DNA of 64,000 nucleotides from Roseiarcus sp963794155 (GTDB lineage: Bacteria > Pseudomonadota > Alphaproteobacteria > Rhizobiales > Beijerinckiaceae). Made by a program: the position numbers and the translations under genes. This document shows positions 52,765-62,000 of the stretch, piece after piece (position 1 is the stretch's first letter; each line of letters begins with the position of its first letter). The notes beneath the pieces are model-generated. The model saw nothing but the letters and a program-made list of their open reading frames with translations. It had not been told where the DNA came from and made no database searches. Location: contig CAWCCX010000017.1 in NCBI GenBank assembly GCA_963794155.1, positions 186,001-250,000 of the forward strand. Direction: 5' to 3'.

Positions 52765-55521
52765 ATGTCCGAGACGTCAATCATGGATCGAGCCGGGACG
52801 GCGGAACAGTCGCGCCTTCAACAAAGCCGGGACGCCGGGACCCCGTGGAAGCTGTGGGGGCCTTACCTCAGCGAGCGCCAGTGGGGAACGGTACGGGAAG
52901 ACTACAGCGAGAACGGCGACGCCTGGGACTACTTTTCCCACGATCAGGCGCGCTCGCGCGCCTATCACTGGGGCGAAGACGGCATCGCCGGCTACAGCGA
53001 CGATAAGCAGCGGTTGTGCTTTGCCCTCGCGCTGTGGAACGGCAAGGACCCTATACTCAAGGAGCGCATGTTCGGTCTGACCAACAGCGAGGGGAACCAC
53101 GGCGAAGACGTCAAGGAGTACTACTTCTACACCGACAATACGCCGACCCACTCGTACATGAAGATGCTCTACAAATATCCGCAAAGTGAATTCCCGTATC
53201 GTGATCTGGTCGAGACGAACCGGCGCCGGGGTCGCGCTGACGCCGAGTACGAGCTGATTGATACCGGCGTTTTCAACGAAGATCGCTACTTCGATGTCTT
53301 CGTGGAATACGCCAAGGAGACGCCAACCGACATCCTGATCCAGGTCAGCGTGTCCAATCGCGGCCCTGACACGGCGCCGGTTCACGTGATGCCCACGCTG
53401 TGGTTCCGCAATGTCTGGACCTGGTGGCCGCAAACGCTAAAGCCTTCCTTGCGAGCGGTGAGCACGAAAAACGGCGCCGCGGCCATCGCCGCGTCCAATG
53501 CCGAACTCGGCGACTATTTCCTGTATTGCGAAGGAAAGCCGTCGCTGCTCTTCACTGAGAACGAGACCAACAATCAGCGGATCTTCGGCACGCCCAACGC
53601 AGGGCCTTATGTGAAGGACGGGATTAACGATTTCGTTGTCTCGGGGAGGAAGGAGGCCGTCAATCCCGGGCTGGAGGGGACCAAGGCCGCCGCGAACTAC
53701 CGACACGATGTCCGGCCGGGACAGACCGCGGCAATTCGCCTTCGGCTGACCACGACGGTCCCCGACTCGATTGGCGATCCGTTCGGCGACCGTTTCTCGC
53801 AGATGTTGGAGCGGCGTCAGCAGGAGGCTCACGAGTTCTACCGCGCAGTAACGCCAGCCAGCGTCGACGAGGACGCGGCGAGGGTCATGCGGCAGGCGTT
53901 AGCGGGAATGCTGTGGACCAAGCAGTACTATTTCTTCGATGTGGCCAAGTGGCACCAGGAACACGGGCGCGATCCTTCCCAGGCGAGAGGCCTGGCGACG
54001 CGGAACCGCGAATGGGCGCACATGGTCAATGACGCCGTCATCTCGATGCCTGACAAATGGGAATATCCGTGGTTCGCGGCCTGGGACCTGGCGTTTCATA
54101 CGATCGCGCTCTCGACGGTCGACGTCGATTTCGCGCAGCGCCAGCTCGAACTGATGTTGAAGTCCTTCTACCTGCATCCGACCGGACAGATGCCCGCCTA
54201 CGAGTGGAACTTCGGCGACGTCAACCCGCCGGTGCACGCCTGGGCCGCGATCTTCTTGCACCGGACGCAGCAGGCGCTCGGCCGCGAACCTGACCTGGAG
54301 TTCCTGACAAGCGTCTTCACCAAGCTCTCGCTGAATTTCACATGGTGGACAAACCGCAAGGACCGGTTCGGCAAGAACCTTTTCGAGGGCGGTTTCCTGG
54401 GCCTCGACAACATTGGCGTCTTCGATCGTAGCGCGCCGCTGCCGACTGGCGGCTACCTCGAACAGGCCGACGCGACCGCGTGGATGGCGCTCTTCTGCCA
54501 GAACATGCTCGAGATCGGCGTGGAGCTGGTGAAGCGGGATCCAGCCTATGAGGACCTGGCGACGAAGTTCATGGAGCATTTCCTCTGGATCGGCCACGCG
54601 ATGAACGGCGTCGGCCAGGAAGGCATGTGGGACGAGGAGGATGGTTTCTACTACGACGTCCTTCGACTTCCCGACGGTCGCTCGATGCGGCTGAAGGTGC
54701 GTTCCATTGTGGGGCTGCTCCCGGTCTGCGCGGTGACCGTCATCGAACCGTCCGATCGGGAACGGCTCCCGAACCTCGTGCGGACTTTTGCGGAACGTCT
54801 GCGGCGAATGCCGGATCTGCTCGACTCCATTCACGCGACCGGCCCTGGTCATTTCGGAGCAGGCGAGCGCGGCATCATGGGTCTTGTGAACCAGGACCGG
54901 CTGCGCAGGATCCTGTCAAGGATGCTCGACGAGGACGAGTTCCTCAGCCCGTATGGAATCCGCGCACTGTCGCGGCATCACGCGGAGCATCCCTTCGTGT
55001 TCTTCGCGCAAGGCCAGGAATACCGAGTGAACTATCTTCCCGCCGAGTCGGACACTGGCATGTTCGGCGGCAACTCCAATTGGCGAGGCCCGATCTGGAT
55101 GCCGGTGAACGCGTTGGTAGTGCGCGCCCTGCTGCAGTACTATTTGTATTACGGGGACACGTTCAAAGTCGAATGTCCAAGCGGCTCCGGCCACCTGATG
55201 AACCTTTTCGAGGTCAGCCGCGAGATCGCTCGTCGACTGACCGGCATTTTCCTCCGCGACCAATCGGGACGGCGGCCGGTGTACGGCGGGGCCGAGAAAT
55301 TCCAAACCGATCCGCATTGGCGCGACTACCTCCTGTTCTACGAGTATTTCCATGGCGACAACGGAGCGGGCATCGGCGCCAGCCACCAGACGGGGTGGAC
55401 CGGGGTCGTGGCGAAATTGATCGAGATCTTCGGGCGGGTCGATCCGCAGGCGCTCCTGGAGGGCGGCATCGCCAAGTCCTTTGGTCACGCGACGGAAACG
55501 AAACCGGCGGGCGAACTCTAG
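52765..55521 (+). CDS. GH63-type (MGH1-like) glucosidase
   Basis: 918 residues, starting at an ATG with GGGAGGAGA upstream. The N-terminal ~380 residues are a beta-rich domain (WKLWGPYLSERQWGTVREDY, LWFRNVWTWWP). The C-terminal (alpha/alpha)6 barrel has KWEYPWFAAWDLAFHTIALS (the conserved Trp-Asp region), TGQMPAYEWNFGDVNPPVHA, HFLWIGHAMNGVG and NSNWRGPIWMPVNALVVRAL, as in bacterial GH63/mannosylglycerate-hydrolase-like enzymes. Substrates in relatives include glucosylglycerate-like solutes and alpha-glucosides. There is no signal peptide, so it acts in the cytoplasm. It is followed by a GH13 gene 72 bp later. Confidence 0.9.
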   Translation: MSETSIMDRAGTAEQSRLQQSRDAGTPWKLWGPYLSERQWGTVREDYSENGDAWDYFSHDQARSRAYHWGEDGIAGYSDDKQRLCFALALWNGKDPILKERMFGLTNSEGNHGEDVKEYYFYTDNTPTHSYMKMLYKYPQSEFPYRDLVETNRRRGRADAEYELIDTGVFNEDRYFDVFVEYAKETPTDILIQVSVSNRGPDTAPVHVMPTLWFRNVWTWWPQTLKPSLRAVSTKNGAAAIAASNAELGDYFLYCEGKPSLLFTENETNNQRIFGTPNAGPYVKDGINDFVVSGRKEAVNPGLEGTKAAANYRHDVRPGQTAAIRLRLTTTVPDSIGDPFGDRFSQMLERRQQEAHEFYRAVTPASVDEDAARVMRQALAGMLWTKQYYFFDVAKWHQEHGRDPSQARGLATRNREWAHMVNDAVISMPDKWEYPWFAAWDLAFHTIALSTVDVDFAQRQLELMLKSFYLHPTGQMPAYEWNFGDVNPPVHAWAAIFLHRTQQALGREPDLEFLTSVFTKLSLNFTWWTNRKDRFGKNLFEGGFLGLDNIGVFDRSAPLPTGGYLEQADATAWMALFCQNMLEIGVELVKRDPAYEDLATKFMEHFLWIGHAMNGVGQEGMWDEEDGFYYDVLRLPDGRSMRLKVRSIVGLLPVCAVTVIEPSDRERLPNLVRTFAERLRRMPDLLDSIHATGPGHFGAGERGIMGLVNQDRLRRILSRMLDEDEFLSPYGIRALSRHHAEHPFVFFAQGQEYRVNYLPAESDTGMFGGNSNWRGPIWMPVNALVVRALLQYYLYYGDTFKVECPSGSGHLMNLFEVSREIARRLTGIFLRDQSGRRPVYGGAEKFQTDPHWRDYLLFYEYFHGDNGAGIGASHQTGWTGVVAKLIEIFGRVDPQALLEGGIAKSFGHATETKPAGEL

Positions 55522-55593
55522 CTCGCCGCAGGTTCCAAGGTCTCGAAGGACCGCGTCGCCTCAAAACGCGCCGTAATAGACGGGAGTGCGTCC

Positions 55594-57090
55594 ATGACGA
55601 TCGCGCCACGCTATCCCTCCCTCTATCAGCTGAATACCCGCGTCTGGTTGCGACGCCTGTCGCATGACCGTGGCGAACAAATCACTTTGGCCGAAATTGA
55701 CGACGCCATGATCGACGGCTTCGCTCGGCATGGCTTCGACTGGATTTGGCTATTGAGCGTCTGGCGGACCGGTCCCGCAGGCCGGGCCATCTCGCAGACC
55801 AAGCCCGAATGGCGAGCCGAGTTCGCGGCCGTCCTGCCCGATCTCGACGAGAGCGACATATGCGGCTCGGGCTTCGCAATCACCGCCTACACGGTCAGCG
55901 ACGAAATCGGGGGTGACGCGGCGCTGGCGCAGTTTCGCGAGCGGCTCGCCCAGCGCGACATCAAGCTGATGCTGGATTTCGTGCCGAACCATACCGCGCC
56001 GGATCACCCATGGGTCAAGTCTAACCCCGACTATTATGTCCAGGGGAGCGAGGAACAGATTGGCAGCGCGCCAAAAAACTATTTGCGGGTCGAGACCGAT
56101 TCTGGGTCGCGAATTTTGGCGCATGGACGCGACCCCAATTATCCCGGCTGGCCCGACACGCTGCAGCTCGACTACGCCAATCCTCAGCTGCAGAAGTCAC
56201 AAATCGACGAATTGATCGCCATCGCCGGCAAATGCGACGGCGTTCGCTGCGACATGGCGATGCTGGTTCTGCCTGAAGTCTTCCAGCGCACGTGGGGCGT
56301 CGACCCAGGGCCCTTCTGGCCGAAGGCGACGGCGGCGGTGCGCGGCGCGCATCCAGCCTTCACCTTCCTGGCGGAGGTCTATTGGGATCTCGAATGGACG
56401 CTGCAACAGCAGGGCTTCGACTATTGCTACGACAAGAGGCTCTATGACCGGCTGCAGTCCGACGACGTCCGATCAATTCGCGAACACCTTCACGCCGGTC
56501 TCGACTACCAGGACAAGCTTGCCCAATTCCTCGAGAACCACGACGAGCCCCGCGCCGCGTTAACATTCCAATGGCCGAAGCATCGCGCGGCGGCGGCGAT
56601 CACTTTCCTGTCGCCGGGCCTGCGCTTTTTCCATCAGGGCCAGTTCGAGGGCGCCCGGGTGCGAGTGCCGGTCCACCTCTGTCGGGGCCCGAACGAGCCG
56701 ACCGACCAGAATGTGACCGCGTTCTATGGCAAGCTGCTGCAGATACTGAAGGACACCGATGCCTTTCGGAATGGCGATTGGTCTCAGATCGACCCGCTGC
56801 CGGCGTGGCCCGGCAACTTCAGCTCAGAGGGCTTCGTTTCGTACGCCTGGGCCGGAAAGGACGAAGACCGCTACGTCGCGGTCATAAATTACGGAGGAGA
56901 TCGCGGGCAATGTTATCTTCGCCTGCCATTCCCCGAGCTGCAGGAGAGGCAGCTGCTTCTTACGGATCTGATGGGCAGCGAAGTCTACCATCGTGATGGC
57001 GGCGATCTGGTCCAACGCGGCCTCTACATCGACCAAGCCCCCTGGCAAATCAATGTGTTCGAGGTCCGGAGCCCCGGCGCGGCTGCATGA
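55594..57090 (+). CDS. GH13 alpha-amylase-family enzyme
   Basis: 498 residues. The TIM-barrel motifs are LMLDFVPNHTAPDHPWV (region I), CDGVRCDMAMLVL (region II, nucleophile Asp), TFLAEVYWDLEW (region III, acid/base Glu) and QFLENHDEPRA (region IV, stabiliser Asp). The C-terminal beta domain ends WQINVFEV. There is no signal peptide. Together with the upstream GH63-type enzyme it suggests intracellular turnover of an alpha-glucan, trehalose-like or compatible-solute glucoside. The exact substrate cannot be read from the sequence. Confidence 0.9.
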   Translation: MTIAPRYPSLYQLNTRVWLRRLSHDRGEQITLAEIDDAMIDGFARHGFDWIWLLSVWRTGPAGRAISQTKPEWRAEFAAVLPDLDESDICGSGFAITAYTVSDEIGGDAALAQFRERLAQRDIKLMLDFVPNHTAPDHPWVKSNPDYYVQGSEEQIGSAPKNYLRVETDSGSRILAHGRDPNYPGWPDTLQLDYANPQLQKSQIDELIAIAGKCDGVRCDMAMLVLPEVFQRTWGVDPGPFWPKATAAVRGAHPAFTFLAEVYWDLEWTLQQQGFDYCYDKRLYDRLQSDDVRSIREHLHAGLDYQDKLAQFLENHDEPRAALTFQWPKHRAAAAITFLSPGLRFFHQGQFEGARVRVPVHLCRGPNEPTDQNVTAFYGKLLQILKDTDAFRNGDWSQIDPLPAWPGNFSSEGFVSYAWAGKDEDRYVAVINYGGDRGQCYLRLPFPELQERQLLLTDLMGSEVYHRDGGDLVQRGLYIDQAPWQINVFEVRSPGAAA

Positions 57091-57233
57091 CAAAGCGCAA
57101 TCGAGACCAAGCGACATTTGTGATCGAGGAATTTCGTTCACCTTCGCCCTGCCGCATGGCGTGCTAAAAACTGCTCACTCGCCGATCGGTTCCGGCAGTC
57201 AAGCCCAGGTCAGCAGAGGGAGGTTTTTCGGTC

Positions 57234-57758
57234 ATGATCGATGCCGCCAACTATTCGGCGACCGAGACGTTGCGCGACGGGCGGACGGTCGAGATCCGCG
57301 CGCAGCGTTCCCAGGACCGCGAAGGCATGCTCGCGGCGATCGCGCGATCCAGTTCGGGGTCGCTTTACCGTCGCTTCTTCGCGGTCAGGCGCGCGTTTTC
57401 GGAGAAGAAGGAGACGGACTATTTCCTCGACATCGATTTCGTCAACCACGTCGCTTTGGTGACGGTCGCCACCGACGGCGGCCAGCCGACGATAGTCGGC
57501 GGCGGGCGGTATATTGTCGTCCAGCCCGGTCAAGCCGAAGTCGCGTTCGCGATCATCGACGCATATCAGGGCCTGGGCATCGGCTCAGCATTGATGCGCC
57601 ATCTCGTAACCCTCGGCCGTGAAGCCGGGGTTCGTGAGCTCATCGCCGAGGTCCTCGCGGAAAATGTCCCGATGCTCAAGGTGTTCGAGCGCAGCGGCCT
57701 CCCGATGAGCACAAGGCGGGAGGGCCCTGTCGTCCACGTCACTTTGCACTATCCCTGA
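57234..57758 (+). CDS. GNAT family N-acetyltransferase
   Basis: 174 residues. The acetyl-CoA-binding motif is in VAFAIIDAYQGLGIGSALMR (the Q/RxxGxG/A loop), followed by ELIAEVLAENVPMLKVFERS and a GLPMSTRREGPVV strand. The N-terminal RRFFAVRRAFSEKKETDYFL pattern resembles the acyltransferase domain of Pat/acetyl-CoA synthetase-like lysine acetyltransferases. GGGAGGT precedes the ATG. It lies 143 bp after the GH13 gene, so it could be in the same unit. Confidence 0.85.
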   Translation: MIDAANYSATETLRDGRTVEIRAQRSQDREGMLAAIARSSSGSLYRRFFAVRRAFSEKKETDYFLDIDFVNHVALVTVATDGGQPTIVGGGRYIVVQPGQAEVAFAIIDAYQGLGIGSALMRHLVTLGREAGVRELIAEVLAENVPMLKVFERSGLPMSTRREGPVVHVTLHYP

Positions 57759-57969
57759 TCGCCTGCGGCGCTCGGGCCTGCGCTCCGGCCGGGTAACGCG
57801 CTGCGCCAAACGGAGAGCAAGGTCTTCCATGAAAGCCATCGCTCTTTTCGCTCGGACGACGATTGCTCATGGCTCCAGGCTACCCCGGCCAGAGGCGCCG
57901 CGAGCATTTGGTCTGACAGAGCCCGCGCCGATCGTTGTGCGGTCATCATCCGCCCGCGGACTTAGCCAC

Positions 57970-58962
57970 TTAAAGTGCAATCACGTTAAGTGCGCGGACA
58001 ATCAACGGATCGATACCGTTTTCAATGTCGGCCTTTTGGTTGAATAGCTCGATATCAACCGGGACGCCTTTGCCTTCGTAGCACACCATGTCAGCCGACA
58101 AATACACTTGGTACGATAAACGGTACTCCCAACCGTTTGGGAGTCTCTTCTCAAGTTGATACGATAATATACCGTTCGTATGATCACCTATAATCGTGAC
58201 ATGAGGCAGCTCCTTCATCGCGAGCGCAAAGACTTCTCCACCGCTAAAAACAGAGTCGCAAGTCAAGAGCGCAATTGGCTTAGTGAATTGTGCGTCTCCT
58301 TGCGGCTCGAGGTACCAAGTCTTGAGAGGCGTAAAGTCATCTTCGCCTGGGCCAATTTTCGTCTTCCTGTGGAAGGCGACCCGCTTGCGGTCACAAAAGC
58401 GATTGACGATCGCGATCACAATACTATCATCACCGCCCGGGTTGTCGCGAATATCAATGATGATCCCTTTCAGGTCTTTGAAGTCACGGGCGATCTTGTC
58501 AAGAGCGGCAGTCAATCTCCGCTTGCTGACGCCTTCCAACTCGATGATCCGAAGGTAACCGAATTTGTCAGACCTGCAGTAGCGAAGCATCCAGGCCTTG
58601 GTTGCTGCAGGCCGGCCAAAACGATTATCGACAAGAGTCTTTTCTGTCGTTTTGAAAAGTTTCTTAATTTCTCGGTGCGTGAATTCTTGTCTGAATCTTG
58701 GCTGTTTTTCCGGAGTGAAGAATCGTTTCTTTCGATGCCCACTCGCCCTGGCCCTCAACTCTACGTGCCCGTCATTCAATGGAGCGAGCATCTGGCAGAA
58801 GATCTCGAAGAGCTCGTCATCGCTGGTCTTGCTCGTGACCCTTGCTCCATAAATGTCACGCTGCCTTTTCCAATCGACATTCCTCAATTGGAAAAATGGG
58901 TATCTTTTGTTAAAGGTCTCCCACAGCAATTTAAAATTCTTTTCAGGGTCGCGAATGCTCAC
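57970..58962 (-). CDS. S41 family (tricorn/C-terminal processing-type) peptidase
   Basis: 330 residues from the GTG at 58962, the only start after an in-frame TGA. The N-terminus (KNFKLLWETFNKRYPFFQLR) and LNDGHVELRA are a tricorn-type core domain. FKDLKGIIIDIRDNPGGDDS then LLTCDSVFSGGEVFALAMKE is the S41 active-site region, with Ser and a following Lys. VTIIGDHTNGILSYQL is also typical. I see no signal peptide, which is unusual for bacterial S41 enzymes. It lies 52 bp downstream of the giant synthetase gene on the same strand and is probably co-transcribed. Confidence 0.85.
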   Translation of the reverse strand: MSIRDPEKNFKLLWETFNKRYPFFQLRNVDWKRQRDIYGARVTSKTSDDELFEIFCQMLAPLNDGHVELRARASGHRKKRFFTPEKQPRFRQEFTHREIKKLFKTTEKTLVDNRFGRPAATKAWMLRYCRSDKFGYLRIIELEGVSKRRLTAALDKIARDFKDLKGIIIDIRDNPGGDDSIVIAIVNRFCDRKRVAFHRKTKIGPGEDDFTPLKTWYLEPQGDAQFTKPIALLTCDSVFSGGEVFALAMKELPHVTIIGDHTNGILSYQLEKRLPNGWEYRLSYQVYLSADMVCYEGKGVPVDIELFNQKADIENGIDPLIVRALNVIAL

Positions 58963-59014
58963 GCCAATGGTCTTAGCTCAGGAGCGCCGTCGAGTCTCAT
59001 TTGCCGGTCTCGGG

Positions 59015-62000
59015 TCATGGGGCGAGATCGGGCAACAACTTCACAAGGAGTTCGGAGACGGCAAGCTGGATCGCGTAGATTTCCAGGGTGTGCCGGCCGA
59101 TGAAGCGCAGGGCGCCGGCTATGGCTTCTGGCGGTTGGACGCGGCTCGGGCCGCGCAGGAACAGACACAGGCTTGCGGACCAAACGCCGATGCAGACAAT
59201 GAAGACGGCCAACTGGATATGAGGATACGAATATTCCCTTTGTTCCTGCCAAACGTAGACGACCACTGCAGCAACGCAGGCCAGCAGTCGCATTCGGCCC
59301 GCGTTCTCCTTCATCGCAGGCGCGGGCAGCCCCGAGCTTTGGGCTGGGGCAGCCGCGTCGGTAGCTGATCTGCTGTCGACATACCGGCGCTGGCATAAGC
59401 CGAACAGGGCCCACAGCCATCCCTCGGAGCCGTAATCGACAATGTTGCCCGCTATCGATGATACCGCCAGAAGTGCGGAAACGAGGAAGGCGAAGGCGGC
59501 CCACCCGTGACGTTGCAAAAGGATTTGCCCGTAGGGCCGTGCACTGCGGATGAGCGCCAAGCTCAAGAGAATGTTCGGCGCCACCCAGGTCCAATTTGCG
59601 TTCCAGCTTTCGAGCAAGGTCAAGATGACGCCGAGCCAGATCCAGCGTAGCGGGATAGTCCTGCTCTGCGCGTAGCCGATTAGGAAGAAGAACGTCGGAG
59701 CCGCCAGGCGTCCGAAAACGCTCCACCAAAGGTCGTCTTCCGTGAAAAAATAGCCGAAATGGTCGACCAAGACTGCGATGATTGCCGCGGTTTTCAGCCA
59801 GTCGGTGTTGTCAACCGGGTGAGGCGCGTGCGGAGATATGCTCGTCGAATGCAAAGTGTCGCGCACTTCGGCGTCCAAGCGGCTCACAGGCTCCGCGGGG
59901 CTCCCCTCGTAGGCGCCTGTGATCAGGTTCATCTCCTTGAGGACCAGGGACAACGGCAAGAGCGTTGTGTCCCGCTCGATGACCGCGCCACTCATCACCG
60001 TGGCGCCGCAGGCGACGCTGCAGCCGTCCTTGATGTGAGTTCGCTTCACCTTCAGCATCATGTTCTCGAAGGTGTGAAACTGCAGGAAGCCGTCGACAAC
60101 ACAATCATTGCCGAAGTTCACCGCGTTCCAGTCGGAGCACTGCATTGGCCGGGTCACGATTGTCCCCTGGCCAATATGACATCCCATCCACCGTAGGACG
60201 TAATTCGCGAGCACAGTCCCGGCGCAGAACGCAAGCGGACTCCTGCACCAGACGAAGAAGCAGTCCTGCGCAAAGAAGTAGGCAAAGTGGCGCCAGGACC
60301 AGAAGGGGGTCGAGTGATCAGATCCCCATTTGCTGCCGACAAGGGACTTCTTGATCGCGACGCTGAACAAGACCAGGGTGATTTCTACGAGGATCAGAGC
60401 GATCACCGCGCTTGCGATCGGGCGTCCGCCCAATCTCAGCAAACAAATGTACAGAATCGGGAAGACGGCGACCTCGGTGATTGGCAGTACGCCGATGCCC
60501 AAGAAGTCGAACAGGAAGACCCGGGTCAGGAAGAGGCGGAAGTCGGGCAGTCTGTGGGTTTCTTTCTCCGCCTCAAATGACGCGCTCGCGAACCTCAGCG
60601 GCGGATTTCCCGCCACCGTCATTGGCTCGCCAAGCCGGGACCGCATTTGTCGTCGGAACTGAATATCGTTGCCCGGCGTGGAAACCCCTAGCATGAAGTT
60701 CGACGGGAAATTCCCGTACTCCGCCACGCAATTGTTCCCGCCGAAAAAATTCCGGGGCATATCCAGCTGGCGCAGCTTGAAGTGCTCGGCGCCACAATCG
60801 AGCATGTTCGTGAAACATCCATTGGAGAAGAAAACTTGGGAGTCGGCGCTAACGGCCTCCGGGATCATGTTGAACATGATGTCGCACTCGGAGCCGCCAA
60901 ACCGTGGGAAGTGCATGCCTGCGAGAGCCCTCAGGTACTGCCCAGTGATGGTCCAGGTCCACAGTGTCTGAATGTTGTTAAACGTCTTCATTCTGTACAT
61001 TAGGAGCGCGCCTCTGAGCCCACGAGAGGGAAACAGGCCCGGCGAAACGGCCGTCCAACGTATGAAGAGGCAGCCTAGCAACGAGGTCACGACCATGGTG
61101 ACCCAGCCGACGACAAACGCGTAAAGAGTCAGGCGCCAGACGATCTCGAACAGCGGCGTCACCCTGAAATATTCGCTGGAAAGTTCAGCTTCTCCGTTGG
61201 GCACCAAGGCGCGCGCGAGCCAGAAAATCGCGGCGGTCGGAACCACGATGAGGCAAAAGAATAGGAATATCTGCATAAGGACGTTGAGGGTCTCCAGTAG
61301 CCAGATCGGATAGGCGTACTGGCAGGCGATCGCCGTGCGCTTCAGCTGCGTGCAGCGGCCGCTGAAGCGCGCGGGAGCTCCCTCCCAGATCTCTTGCGTA
61401 CCCACGTCGGCGAGGATCGGGGTGAACGGAGTGACCCAAGTGCCGCGGCCCACCGTCACATTGTTGGCGATGGCGGCTCGCATCCCGATCTTGCAACCAC
61501 TCTCGAGATGAACCGGCCCAACGTGCAGGCGCCCCCCGGACCACTTGGTCGTTTGGATGTAAGCCCCGGTCGAGATGGCGACATCGCCCTCAATGGAGAT
61601 CAGGTCGAGGGGCCCGGATAGGTCAGCGTCGTGTGCGCACTGAAGGTTCTCGCCGACAGTCGCGCCGAGCTGCCGCAACACGAATGCCATAAGTGGAGCG
61701 CTGCGATACATCGCACGCAGCGGGACGAGCACCATGTTCTCCAGGCGGTTGATGCACCAGATTCGCAGATGCATTTTGCTCCACTTGGGGTACACCCCGG
61801 GGGTCACATTGTTCTTGTGGATGTCGCCTCCCAGAAAGAACTTTATTGTCATGACCCAGAGCAGGCTGGCGAAGGGCGCGACGAGCGATATCAAATAAAC
61901 GAAGAAGCCATCGATGATGAACGCCCAGAGGTTGGCGGTGGTGAAGATCGTCCCGAATTCGATGAAGTCGACGATGCTTAGCAAGGCCACCAGCAGCGGC

